From Actinomycetales bacterium (GTDB lineage Bacteria; Actinomycetota; Actinomycetes; Actinomycetales; Dermabacteraceae), in assembly GCA_012799425.1 (NCBI GenBank), contig JAAZLF010000463.1, forward strand, positions 1-10,198: a DNA stretch of 10,198 bases, read 5' to 3'. The translations under genes were made by a program, and so were the position numbers. The notes beneath the pieces were generated by a model. It did not search any database, was not told the DNA's origin, and was given only the letters and a program-made list of their open reading frames with translations. Of the stretch, positions 1 to 4,623 are shown one piece after another; position 1 is the stretch's first letter; every line of letters begins with the position of its first letter.

Positions 1-54
1 CTGGGCCTGGCTCACCTGGGTGCCGAGGTCGACCCCGCAGGAGGTGAGCGCTGA
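1..54 (+). CDS. Possible 3' end of an upstream gene (partial)
   Basis: Frame 1 is open from the window edge to a TGA at 52-54 and reads LGLAHLGAEVDPAGGER. About 12 of 17 third codon positions are G or C, which fits coding sequence here, but the piece is too short to identify a family. The next gene is a YkfC-like endopeptidase, and the ykf-type gene order often places a dipeptide epimerase beside such an enzyme. That identity is context only and cannot be supported from 17 residues. The 62 bases between this stop and the next start hold only a ribosome binding site that I can recognise. Confidence 0.4.
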   Translation: MGLAHLGAEVDPAGGER

Positions 55-116
55 GAGCCTCCTGCCCTGCACGGACCCTGAGACACCGCTTCGACGACCG
101 CTGAGAAGGAGTTCCC

Positions 117-1217
117 ATGTCCCCGCACGACCTCACCCGACGCACCTCCCTGCGACTGGCCGCGACCGGCACCGCCGGCCTCGCCGTCGCAGGCCTGGCC
201 TCCCTGGCCCCGGCGACCGCCGACGGGGGCGCCTCCCCCGCCGGACGTCCCGCGCCGCAGCCCGGCGCAGGGCTCCGCCCCGGCGGCATCGCCCACGTCG
301 CGGTCACGGCCACCACGCTGTGGGTCGATCCGCGCACCGACCGCCCCGGCATCGACGACCCCTCCCTCGGCAATCCCGTGGACCTCGACGCCTGGAACGC
401 AAACATGCAGGACACCGAGACCCGCCGCTGGCTCACCGGGATGCTCGAGTCCCAGGCGGTGCTCGGCAGCGAGGTGATCGTCGACGAGATCGACGGGGAG
501 TGGGCACATGTGGTGGTCACCGCGCAGGGCACCCCGCGCGATCCGCGCGGCTACCCCGGCTGGGTGCCCACCGTGCACCTGGTGGCCGACGAGGGCTTCG
601 CCCGCCGCGCCACCACGGCCCCGACGGCGACGGTCACGGCCCTGACCAGCACCCTCACCGGCACGCCGTCCGGGAACCATCCCGCGATCGACGTCTCCTT
701 CAACACCATGCTGCCGGTGCTGAGCCGTACCGGCAGATCCGTGCGCGTGGCCGTGCCGGGCTCGCGCCCGATGCACCTGCCCGCCCGCGATGTGGTGGTG
801 CGGCAGCAGGGAGAGCAGCCGCCGCTGCCCACGGCGGACGACATCATCGCTACCGGCGAGCGGTTCCTGGGCCTGCGCTACCTGTGGGCCGGTGTCAGCG
901 CCTACGGCTTCGACTGCTCCGGATTCACGTACACGCTGCTGCGCCACCACGGGATCAGCATCGACCGCGATGCCGGGGACCAGATGCGCCACTCCGGTCT
1001 CGCCCCGGTGGAGCGCGAGGATCTGCAGCGCGGCGACCTGGTGTTCTTCGCGACCGAACCGGGCGGCGACTCGATCCGTCACGTCGCCCTGTTCGTGGGC
1101 GACGACCTGATCATGCAGGCCCCGAACGCCTCCCGCAGCGTCGAGATCATGTCCCTGACCGAGTACGACCCGATCGGTGAGTACGCGGGGGCGCGGCGCG
1201 CCGTCCTGGCGAGCTGA
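117..1217 (+). CDS. Tat-exported NlpC/P60 (YkfC-like) peptidoglycan endopeptidase
   Basis: This 366-residue protein is a probable gamma-D-glutamyl-L-diamino acid endopeptidase that trims peptidoglycan stem peptides outside the membrane. The start is well supported: AAGGAG at 106-111 lies 5 bases before the ATG. Residues 7-14 (TRRTSLRL) form a twin-arginine motif, followed by an Ala/Gly/Leu-rich core and an AxA-type region near residue 34, so Tat export is likely. Residues about 55-230 look like the SH3b region of YkfC-type enzymes (GWVPTVHL at 148-155). The catalytic domain follows: YLWAGVSAYGFDCSGF at 255-270 gives nucleophile Cys267, and RHVALFVG at 321-328 gives His322. The third catalytic position, usually His in YkfC homologues (HAP), is Gln334 in IMQAPN, 12 residues after the His as expected. 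It converges on the serine hydrolase at 1588-2367. Family assignment is firm; substrate specificity is inferred. Confidence 0.9.
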   Translation: MSPHDLTRRTSLRLAATGTAGLAVAGLASLAPATADGGASPAGRPAPQPGAGLRPGGIAHVAVTATTLWVDPRTDRPGIDDPSLGNPVDLDAWNANMQDTETRRWLTGMLESQAVLGSEVIVDEIDGEWAHVVVTAQGTPRDPRGYPGWVPTVHLVADEGFARRATTAPTATVTALTSTLTGTPSGNHPAIDVSFNTMLPVLSRTGRSVRVAVPGSRPMHLPARDVVVRQQGEQPPLPTADDIIATGERFLGLRYLWAGVSAYGFDCSGFTYTLLRHHGISIDRDAGDQMRHSGLAPVEREDLQRGDLVFFATEPGGDSIRHVALFVGDDLIMQAPNASRSVEIMSLTEYDPIGEYAGARRAVLAS

Positions 1218-1255
1218 GCCGGGCCTGGCCGGGCGAGGCCGCGCAGAGCAGTGCC

Positions 1256-1318
1256 GGGCCGGGCGCGGTGGGGCCGGGTGCGGTGGGGCCGGGTGCGGTG
1301 GGGCCGGACAGGGCCGGG
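1256..1318 (+). repeat. G-rich tandem repeat (15 bp x 3), G-quadruplex-capable
   Basis: Three head-to-tail 15-bp units of the form GGGYGCGGTGGGGCC occupy 1261-1275, 1276-1290 and 1291-1305. The first has C and the others T at the fourth base. More GGG runs flank them (1256-1258, 1311-1313, 1316-1318). Runs of three or more G with loops of 2 to 6 bases satisfy a canonical G-quadruplex pattern on the + strand, which is the RNA-like strand just 3' of the NlpC/P60 stop. No coding signal is evident. The tract leads directly toward the palindromic element at 1353-1438. Confidence 0.75.
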
Positions 1319-1352
1319 CTGTACCGCGCAGGGCCAGGCCGGGCCCCACGCG

Positions 1353-1438
1353 GCTGATGGTCAGGTACTGGCGCAGGGGCGATGAGTACGGCTATATGAC
1401 CGTACGTATCGCTGTGACGCCAGTACCCGACCATCAGC
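1353..1438. repeat. Intergenic palindromic element, copy 1
   Basis: This is a long imperfect palindrome with two stems. The outer arms 1353-1373 and 1418-1438 match at 20 of 21 positions (core GATGGTCAGGTACTGGCG). After symmetric 5-base interior loops (1374-1378 and 1413-1417), the inner arms 1379-1391 and 1400-1412 match at 11 of 13 (GCGATGAGTACGG). An 8-base A/T-containing loop, CTATATGA, lies at 1392-1399. A second copy with identical geometry is at 2417-2498. The element sits between the convergent NlpC/P60 and serine hydrolase genes, so it could act as a bidirectional terminator. It could equally be a REP- or MITE-like dispersed repeat. No transposase is nearby. Confidence 0.8.
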
Positions 1439-1471
1439 CTGGCCGGCCGGGCCACGTCAGGCCGGCAGCCG

Positions 1472-1485
1472 GGCCTGATCAGGCC
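1472..1485. repeat. Perfect 14-bp palindrome
   Basis: GGCCTGATCAGGCC is a perfect inverted repeat in the GC-rich gap downstream of palindromic element copy 1 and just beyond the stop of the 24-residue ORF at 1517-1591. It could help terminate leftward transcription or bind a dimeric protein. In sequence this rich in GGCC it could also be chance. The rest of the gap between 1439 and 1516 shows only irregular CCGG/GGCC runs. Confidence 0.35.
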
Positions 1486-1516
1486 AGCAGTCGTGCCAGC
1501 CGCGCGGCGGGCGGGA

Positions 1517-1591
1517 TCAGTCGACGATGAGGTTGTAGCGGAACGGGTGGTAGTGGCACAGGCGTGCAGCCCGGGCGGCAGCGCTGCTCAC
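1517..1591 (-). CDS. Tiny 24-residue ORF overlapping the serine hydrolase stop
   Basis: A GTG start at 1591-1589 overlaps the serine hydrolase TGA (1590-1588) as GTGA, the usual arrangement for translational coupling. The ORF ends at TGA 1519-1517. The predicted peptide ends in AARLCHYHPFRYNLIVD, and 21 of 24 codons end in G or C. That residue mix (His, Tyr, Phe, Asn, Ile) is unlike the Ala/Arg/Pro/Gly noise of random GC-rich frames, which argues that it is, or once was, coding. It has no signal peptide or membrane segment. It could be a real small protein, the 3' remnant of a decayed gene, or chance. I do not recognise it. Confidence 0.35.
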   Translation of the reverse strand: MSSAAARAARLCHYHPFRYNLIVD

Positions 1592-2367
1592 GCCGTGAGG
1601 TCCCCGCACAGCTCCCGCACCAGGTCCCGGATCCGCTGATCCGCCTCGTCCTGGGCGAGGCCGCCGGTCATCACGGCGAGCACACGCAGGTCAGGGTCCG
1701 CGGGTTCGCCGAGGTGGGCGACGTCGTGCCGGTAGCCGTCCACCCAGCCGGACTTCGAGCCCCAGGGGACGTCACTGCGCAGCGCGGTGGCGATGACCGG
1801 GATCCGCTGAGCACCCAGCGCCTCCCGGGCGAGGGCGGCACCCGGCCCCGGCCGGACCGCGTGGAGCATGGTCGTGGCGAGATCCGCGGCGCTGGTCTCG
1901 TTGGTCAGGCCCTGCGCGAGGGCGGCGCCGTCGCCGATCAGCCGTTCCATCCGGGTCGCGCGAAGGCCCAGCGAGTCGATCAGCGCGGCGATGGCGGGTA
2001 GGCCGATCAGCTCGGCGATCTGGTTCGTGGCCTCGTTGCTCGAGCGGTCGATCATCCGCACCAGCAGCTCCCGCACGGGGACGGCGGTGCCCTCGGCGGG
2101 GTGGCTCGCCTCCAGGTGGTCACCGCCCAGGGTGAAGGGGGCGCCGTCGATACCGGTGAAGGTGCGCGCGGCGGGCACCTCGGCCATCACATCGAGCCTG
2201 CCCTCGTCGGCGGCGCGCAGCGCTGCCAGCAGCACGTGGAGCTTGATCGTGCTCGCGGCGTAGAAGGGCAGATCCGGCGCATGGGCGGAGAGGACGGTGC
2301 CCTGCGCATCGAGCAGGCAGTGCGCGAGGCGCACGTCAGCGGGCGGGGCGGCGGTGGGCAGGGTCAT
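1588..2367 (-). CDS. Cytoplasmic serine hydrolase, class A beta-lactamase fold
   Basis: The 259-residue protein has the penicillin-binding/beta-lactamase motif order. STIK at 39-42 is SxxK with nucleophile Ser39. SSN at 109-111, within RSSNEATN, stands where class A enzymes have SDN. SKSG at 204-207 stands for the KTG box. It lacks a signal peptide, whereas genuine beta-lactamases are exported. The omega-loop region (TRMERLIGDGAALAQGLTNE, 137-156) has no ExxLN motif, so the deacylating Glu166 equivalent appears absent. I therefore call it a serine hydrolase of the Beta-lactamase2 type (esterase, peptidase or amidase) rather than a resistance enzyme. The ATG at 2367 has no Shine-Dalgarno but lies 6 bases after TAGGGT, consistent with a leaderless transcript. 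It converges on the NlpC/P60 gene. The substrate is unknown. Confidence 0.85.
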   Translation of the reverse strand: MTLPTAAPPADVRLAHCLLDAQGTVLSAHAPDLPFYAASTIKLHVLLAALRAADEGRLDVMAEVPAARTFTGIDGAPFTLGGDHLEASHPAEGTAVPVRELLVRMIDRSSNEATNQIAELIGLPAIAALIDSLGLRATRMERLIGDGAALAQGLTNETSAADLATTMLHAVRPGPGAALAREALGAQRIPVIATALRSDVPWGSKSGWVDGYRHDVAHLGEPADPDLRVLAVMTGGLAQDEADQRIRDLVRELCGDLTA

Positions 2368-2373
2368 GGATCG

Positions 2374-2379
2374 ACCCTA
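2374..2379 (-). promoter_or_regulatory. -10 box for a leaderless serine hydrolase transcript
   Basis: On the minus strand TAGGGT (TANNNT type) is separated by 6 bases from the ATG at 2367. This would place the transcription start at, or within a base of, the start codon, as in actinobacterial leaderless genes. No recognisable -35 box lies 17 bases upstream. The gene also lacks a Shine-Dalgarno sequence. Confidence 0.45.
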
Positions 2380-2384
2380 CGCGC

Positions 2385-2406
2385 GGGTGGCCGCCGGGTG
2401 GCCGCC
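2385..2406. repeat. 11-bp tandem duplication upstream of the serine hydrolase
   Basis: GGGTGGCCGCC occurs twice head to tail (2385-2395 and 2396-2406), immediately upstream of the candidate -10 box and overlapping where a -35 box would fall. It may be a replication-slippage duplication or a direct-repeat operator. No binding protein is identifiable. Confidence 0.55.
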
Positions 2407-2416
2407 CCGATGCAGT

Positions 2417-2498
2417 CGATGGTCAGGTACTGGCGCCTGCGCGATGTGTACGGATATATCGCCGTACGGATCGCTGTGACGCCAGCACCCAACCATCG
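2417..2498. repeat. Intergenic palindromic element, copy 2
   Basis: This is the second copy of the element at 1353-1438, in the same orientation and about 85% identical over an ungapped 81-base alignment. The layout is exactly conserved: outer arms 2417-2435 and 2480-2498 (16 of 19 paired), 5-base interior loops, inner arms 2441-2453 and 2462-2474 (11 of 13 paired), and an 8-base loop ATATATCG. One outer pair changes from T-A in copy 1 (1355/1436) to C-G here (2417/2498), a compensatory change. The copy lies 3' of the leftward aldo/keto reductase gene and 5' of the serine hydrolase promoter, so it could terminate the former. Function is unproven. Confidence 0.8.
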
Positions 2499-2547
2499 CA
2501 GCCAGGCCGGACGGGACCGGGCGCAGCCAGGCCGGGCGGGACCGGGC
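2498..2547. repeat. 25-bp GC-rich tandem duplication beside element copy 2
   Basis: Two 25-bp units (2498-2522 and 2523-2547), each starting GCAGCCAGGCCGG and ending GGGACCGGGC, differ at one base (2511 A, 2536 G). Further GGG runs continue to 2574. Like the 15-bp repeats at 1261-1305, the G-rich strand is the + strand and the tract abuts the palindromic element. The two may form one composite repeat. The stretch to the aldo/keto reductase stop at 2583 holds nothing else recognisable. Confidence 0.7.
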
Positions 2548-2582
2548 CAGGTCGGACCGGGCCGGGCGGGGCCGGCCAGGGC

Positions 2583-3431
2583 TCAGGCGCCCTGGTGCCC
2601 GGCGAACTCGTCCGGGTTCGGGCCGCGGCGGCCCGCCGTGCCCTTGTCGAGGGCGGAGATCTGCGCGATCTCGTCCTCGGTGAGGGTGAGGTCGAGGGAG
2701 GCGAAGTTGGAGATGATCCGCTCGGGGGTGACGGACTTGGGGATCACCACGTTGCCGAGCGCCAGGTTCCAGGCGATCAGAACCTGGGCCGGAGAGGCGC
2801 CGTGGGCCTCGGCGATCCGAGTGACCACCGGGTCCTCGAGCTCGCCGCCGCCCTGGCCGAGCGGCGACCAGGACTGGGTGACGATGCCCTTGGCGGCATG
2901 GAACTCACGCAGCTCGGGCTGGGTGATGTAGGGGTGCAGCTCGATCTGGTTCAGCACGGGCAGCACGCCGGTCTCGGACTCGAGCGCGATGAGGTCCTCG
3001 ATGCGGAAGTTCGAGACGCCGATCGAGCGGAGGCGGCCCTGCTCCTGCAGCTCGATGAGCGCCTTCCAGGTGTCCACCGCGAGGCCCTTGGAGGGGGCGG
3101 GCCAGTGGATCAGGTAGAGGTCGAGCTCCTCGAGGCCGAGGTCCTCCATGGTCGCGTCGAAGGAGGCGAGGGTCGCGTCGCGGCCCTGGTCCTGGTTGGG
3201 GACCTTGGAGGTCACGAACACCTCGTCGCGGGCGAGGCCCGCGGCCTTCAGCGCCTGGCCCACGCCGGCCTCGTTGTTGTAGCCGCGGGCGGTGTCCACG
3301 TGGCGGTAGCCGGCCTCGAGGGCCTTGACCACCACGTCGGCGGCGACCTCGTTCTCGACCTGCCACACGCCGTAGCCCAGCTGCGGGATCGAGCGGCCGT
3401 CGCGGAAGTCGATGCGGGGAGAGGTGGTCAT
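2583..3431 (-). CDS. Aldo/keto reductase (2,5-diketo-gluconate reductase-like)
   Basis: This 282-residue cytoplasmic NADPH-dependent oxidoreductase has the full AKR catalytic tetrad: Asp46 and Tyr51 in HVDTARGYNNE (44-54), Lys76 in TSKV, and His109 in LIHWP. GVSNF and the late VVIPKSVTPERI are the expected structural and NADP-phosphate-binding motifs. The length is normal for the family. The best-known relatives reduce 2,5-diketo-D-gluconate and many small aldehydes or ketones; the actual substrate cannot be told from sequence. AGGAG lies 4 bases before the ATG at 3431 and only 1 base before another ATG at 3434, so I prefer 3431. The same frame stays open to 3725, but that part has no domain content and crosses the neighbouring intergenic hairpin. 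The gene appears monocistronic. Confidence 0.93.
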   Translation of the reverse strand: MTTSPRIDFRDGRSIPQLGYGVWQVENEVAADVVVKALEAGYRHVDTARGYNNEAGVGQALKAAGLARDEVFVTSKVPNQDQGRDATLASFDATMEDLGLEELDLYLIHWPAPSKGLAVDTWKALIELQEQGRLRSIGVSNFRIEDLIALESETGVLPVLNQIELHPYITQPELREFHAAKGIVTQSWSPLGQGGGELEDPVVTRIAEAHGASPAQVLIAWNLALGNVVIPKSVTPERIISNFASLDLTLTEDEIAQISALDKGTAGRRGPNPDEFAGHQGA

Positions 3432-3486
3432 CATGCTCCTAGATCTCGTGAAGGGCGGCGAGCTGCCGCACGCGTCGGAGGTCTCC

Positions 3487-3515
3487 AGGCTAGCGCTCTC
3501 CCGAGTTCGTGACCA
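3487..3515 (-). promoter_or_regulatory. Candidate promoter of the aldo/keto reductase
   Basis: On the minus strand TGGTCA (3515-3510, four of six bases matching TTGACA) and TAGCCT (3492-3487) are separated by 17 bases. The predicted transcription start, near 3480, would leave about 50 bases of leader before the ATG at 3431. The assignment is by consensus only. Confidence 0.35.
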
Positions 3516-3604
3516 GTGCATCTGCCGGTCGCGGGCGAGGGGAGGCGTCACGCACGGGGTGGCGGGCTCGCCCGGCCGCGGGGGCCTCACGGATGCTCCG
3601 CGGC

Positions 3605-3638
3605 CGTCGAGCGGGAGCTGGCGCCGACTCCCTCGACG
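3605..3638 (-). terminator. Hairpin after the response regulator gene
   Basis: CGTCGA (3605-3610) pairs with TCGACG (3633-3638), and GGGAG (3613-3617) pairs with CTCCC (3628-3632). This makes an 11-bp stem with a 2-base bulge and a 10-base loop containing GGCGCC. It begins 7 bases past the response regulator stop in the direction of transcription. No T-tract follows, as is common in high-GC actinobacteria. The rest of 3435-3645 shows only the aldo/keto reductase promoter candidate. Confidence 0.5.
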
Positions 3639-3645
3639 CGGTGGG

Positions 3646-4365
3646 TCACCGCGGACGCGCCGCCGTGGCGGCCTCTCCTCCTCGCTCGTGAGCCCCGATC
3701 TCGATGATGCCGTGCGACACGGCATGCACCAGCACCTGGATCCTGTCGCGCACTCCCCACTTGGCGATGACCCTGCCCAGGTTCGCCTTCACCGTGGGTT
3801 CGGCAAGATGGAGCTCTGCGGCGATCTCGGCGTTCGACAAGCCCCGCCCGAGGAGCTCCACGATCGATCTCTCCCGCGGTGTCAGCGGTGCCGGGGATGC
3901 CGACGGCGCAGGGTCGGTGGCCGTCGGCGAGGCCGTGACCTGACGGATCAGATCCTGGGCGATGTGCGGCGACATGGAGGTGCCGCCCTCGTGCACCTCA
4001 CGGATCGCCGCGGTCACCTGCGAGGGTTCGCTGTCCTTGACGAGGTATCCCGACGCTCCGGCCCGCAGCGCCTGGACGACCAGCCCCTCCGAGGCGAACG
4101 TCGTCACGGCCAGCACACGCACCTCGGGCAGGTCCCGGGTGATCGTGGCGATCGCTTCGATCCCGCCCATCGCCGGCATCCGCAGGTCCATCAGCACGAC
4201 ATCGGGTCGGAGCCTCCGGGCTGCAGCGACCGCCTCGATCCCGTCGGAGGCGTCCCCGACGACCTCCAGCCCGGCCTCCCAGCTGATGAAGGTCCGCAGC
4301 GCGTGGCGGATCAGCGCCTCATCGTCGACGATCAGTACTCGAATCTGCCCCGTAATCTGCCCCAT
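3646..4365 (-). CDS. NarL/FixJ-type response regulator
   Basis: Numbered from the ATG at 4374, the receiver domain covers about 11-125 with acidic pair Asp17-Asp18 (LIVDDE), phosphoacceptor Asp63 (VLMDLRMP), Thr91 (VTTF) and Lys113 (LVKD), so all switch residues are present. A Pro/Ala/Ser linker (148-163) leads to a LuxR-type helix-turn-helix at about 164-221 (LTPRERSIVELL, SNAEIAAELHLAEPTVKANL). I prefer the ATG at 4365 (239 residues) because TATCAT, a good -10 box, overlaps the 4374 ATG and ends 7 bases before 4365, implying a leaderless mRNA; neither start has a Shine-Dalgarno. A 10-base direct repeat (4342-4351, 4354-4363) encodes the N-terminal GQI-T-GQI. It is divergent from the sensor kinase unit and almost certainly its partner. 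By position it probably controls the bacteriocin locus. Confidence 0.92.
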   Translation of the reverse strand: MGQITGQIRVLIVDDEALIRHALRTFISWEAGLEVVGDASDGIEAVAAARRLRPDVVLMDLRMPAMGGIEAIATITRDLPEVRVLAVTTFASEGLVVQALRAGASGYLVKDSEPSQVTAAIREVHEGGTSMSPHIAQDLIRQVTASPTATDPAPSASPAPLTPRERSIVELLGRGLSNAEIAAELHLAEPTVKANLGRVIAKWGVRDRIQVLVHAVSHGIIEIGAHERGGEAATAARPR

Positions 4366-4372
4366 CGGCGAC

Positions 4373-4378
4373 ATGATA
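4373..4378 (-). promoter_or_regulatory. -10 box of the response regulator gene
   Basis: TATCAT on the minus strand ends 7 bases before the ATG at 4365, the spacing expected for leaderless initiation. No clear -35 box is visible 17 bases upstream. This candidate is what favours 4365 over 4374 as the start. Confidence 0.4.
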
Positions 4379-4439
4379 CGGCGGCGGCCCCGGCCCAGGC
4401 TGCGCCGCGTCTCCCCGCTCGGTGCGTCGACCGTCGCGG

Positions 4440-4445
4440 TAAAGT
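4440..4445 (+). promoter_or_regulatory. Candidate -10 box for the peptide/sensor kinase unit
   Basis: TAAAGT stands out as the most A/T-rich hexamer in the divergent region between the regulator and the 29-residue ORF. It would start transcription near 4452, leaving about 69 bases of leader before 4521. No -35 match was found at 16-18 bases, so activation by the response regulator is possible. Confidence 0.35.
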
Positions 4446-4520
4446 CATCCCTGGAGCCCGACGGCGAGTGTCCTGACGCGCGGTGCTCCGCTCCCCCTTC
4501 CTACGAGCCGAAGAGGCGCC

Positions 4521-4610
4521 ATGAACGAGCTTGTCCTCGCACTTCACGAGATCCTTCCGCAGGGCCCGCTGCTCGATGAGATCTGCAGGCTGCTCAAGAT
4601 CTGCAAGTGA
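4521..4610 (+). CDS. 29-residue Cys-containing peptide, candidate signal or leader peptide
   Basis: The ORF starts at ATG 4521 after AAGAGG (4511-4516, 4-base spacing) and ends at TGA 4608-4610; the final A begins the AGGAG that serves the sensor kinase. The peptide starts MNELVLALHEILPQG and ends LLDEICRLLKICK, with Cys22 and Cys28 (CX5C) and a largely amphipathic Leu/Ile pattern. Codons end in G or C in 24 of 29 cases. The overlapping kinase frame over the same bases uses AGA, TCT, TCA and AGT repeatedly, which is unlike coding sequence here. This supports the short ORF as the translated one. It has no classical signal peptide. It could be a pheromone sensed by the adjacent kinase, a regulatory leader peptide, or a small membrane-active peptide. 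I recognise no family. Confidence 0.5.
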   Translation: MNELVLALHEILPQGPLLDEICRLLKICK

Positions 4611-4623
4611 GGAGCGCGCCGTC

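Noticed and set aside
40..60. AGGAGG at 40-45 as the ribosome binding site of a gene starting near 46
   Set aside because: The GTG beside it has no spacing from the motif, and the frame it opens is the Arg-rich shadow of the NlpC/P60 gene; AAGGAG at 106-111 fits the real start.
20..1180. 386-codon + strand frame overlapping the NlpC/P60 gene
   Set aside because: It is almost entirely Arg/Pro/Gly/His, without motifs, and is a shifted frame of the true gene.
12..1349. 445-codon minus-strand frame opposite the NlpC/P60 gene
   Set aside because: The protein is Pro/Ala/Arg/Gly/His-rich, runs into the G-rich repeat tract, and conflicts with the motif-supported + strand gene.
1357..2497. Similar peptides (MVRYWR...YGY...VRIAVTP) encoded by both palindromic copies
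   Set aside because: The similarity follows from the DNA repeat. The roughly 12 differences are spread over all codon positions, and the minus strand reads similarly because the element is a palindrome.
3432..3725. N-terminal extension of the aldo/keto reductase frame
   Set aside because: The extension is Arg/Pro-rich without domain content, includes the hairpin at 3605-3638, and lies upstream of a well-placed AGGAG and ATG at 3431.
4321..4332. 12-bp perfect palindrome ATCGTCGACGAT as an operator
   Set aside because: It falls inside the response regulator coding sequence and simply encodes the conserved I-V-D-D, so chance and coding constraint explain it.
4531..4620. Longer N terminus for the sensor kinase from TTG 4531 or ATG 4576
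   Set aside because: The added codons include AGA, TCT, TCA and AGT and give a Ser/Arg/Cys-rich stretch unlike a kinase N terminus. The same bases encode the better-supported 29-residue ORF. Not fully excluded.
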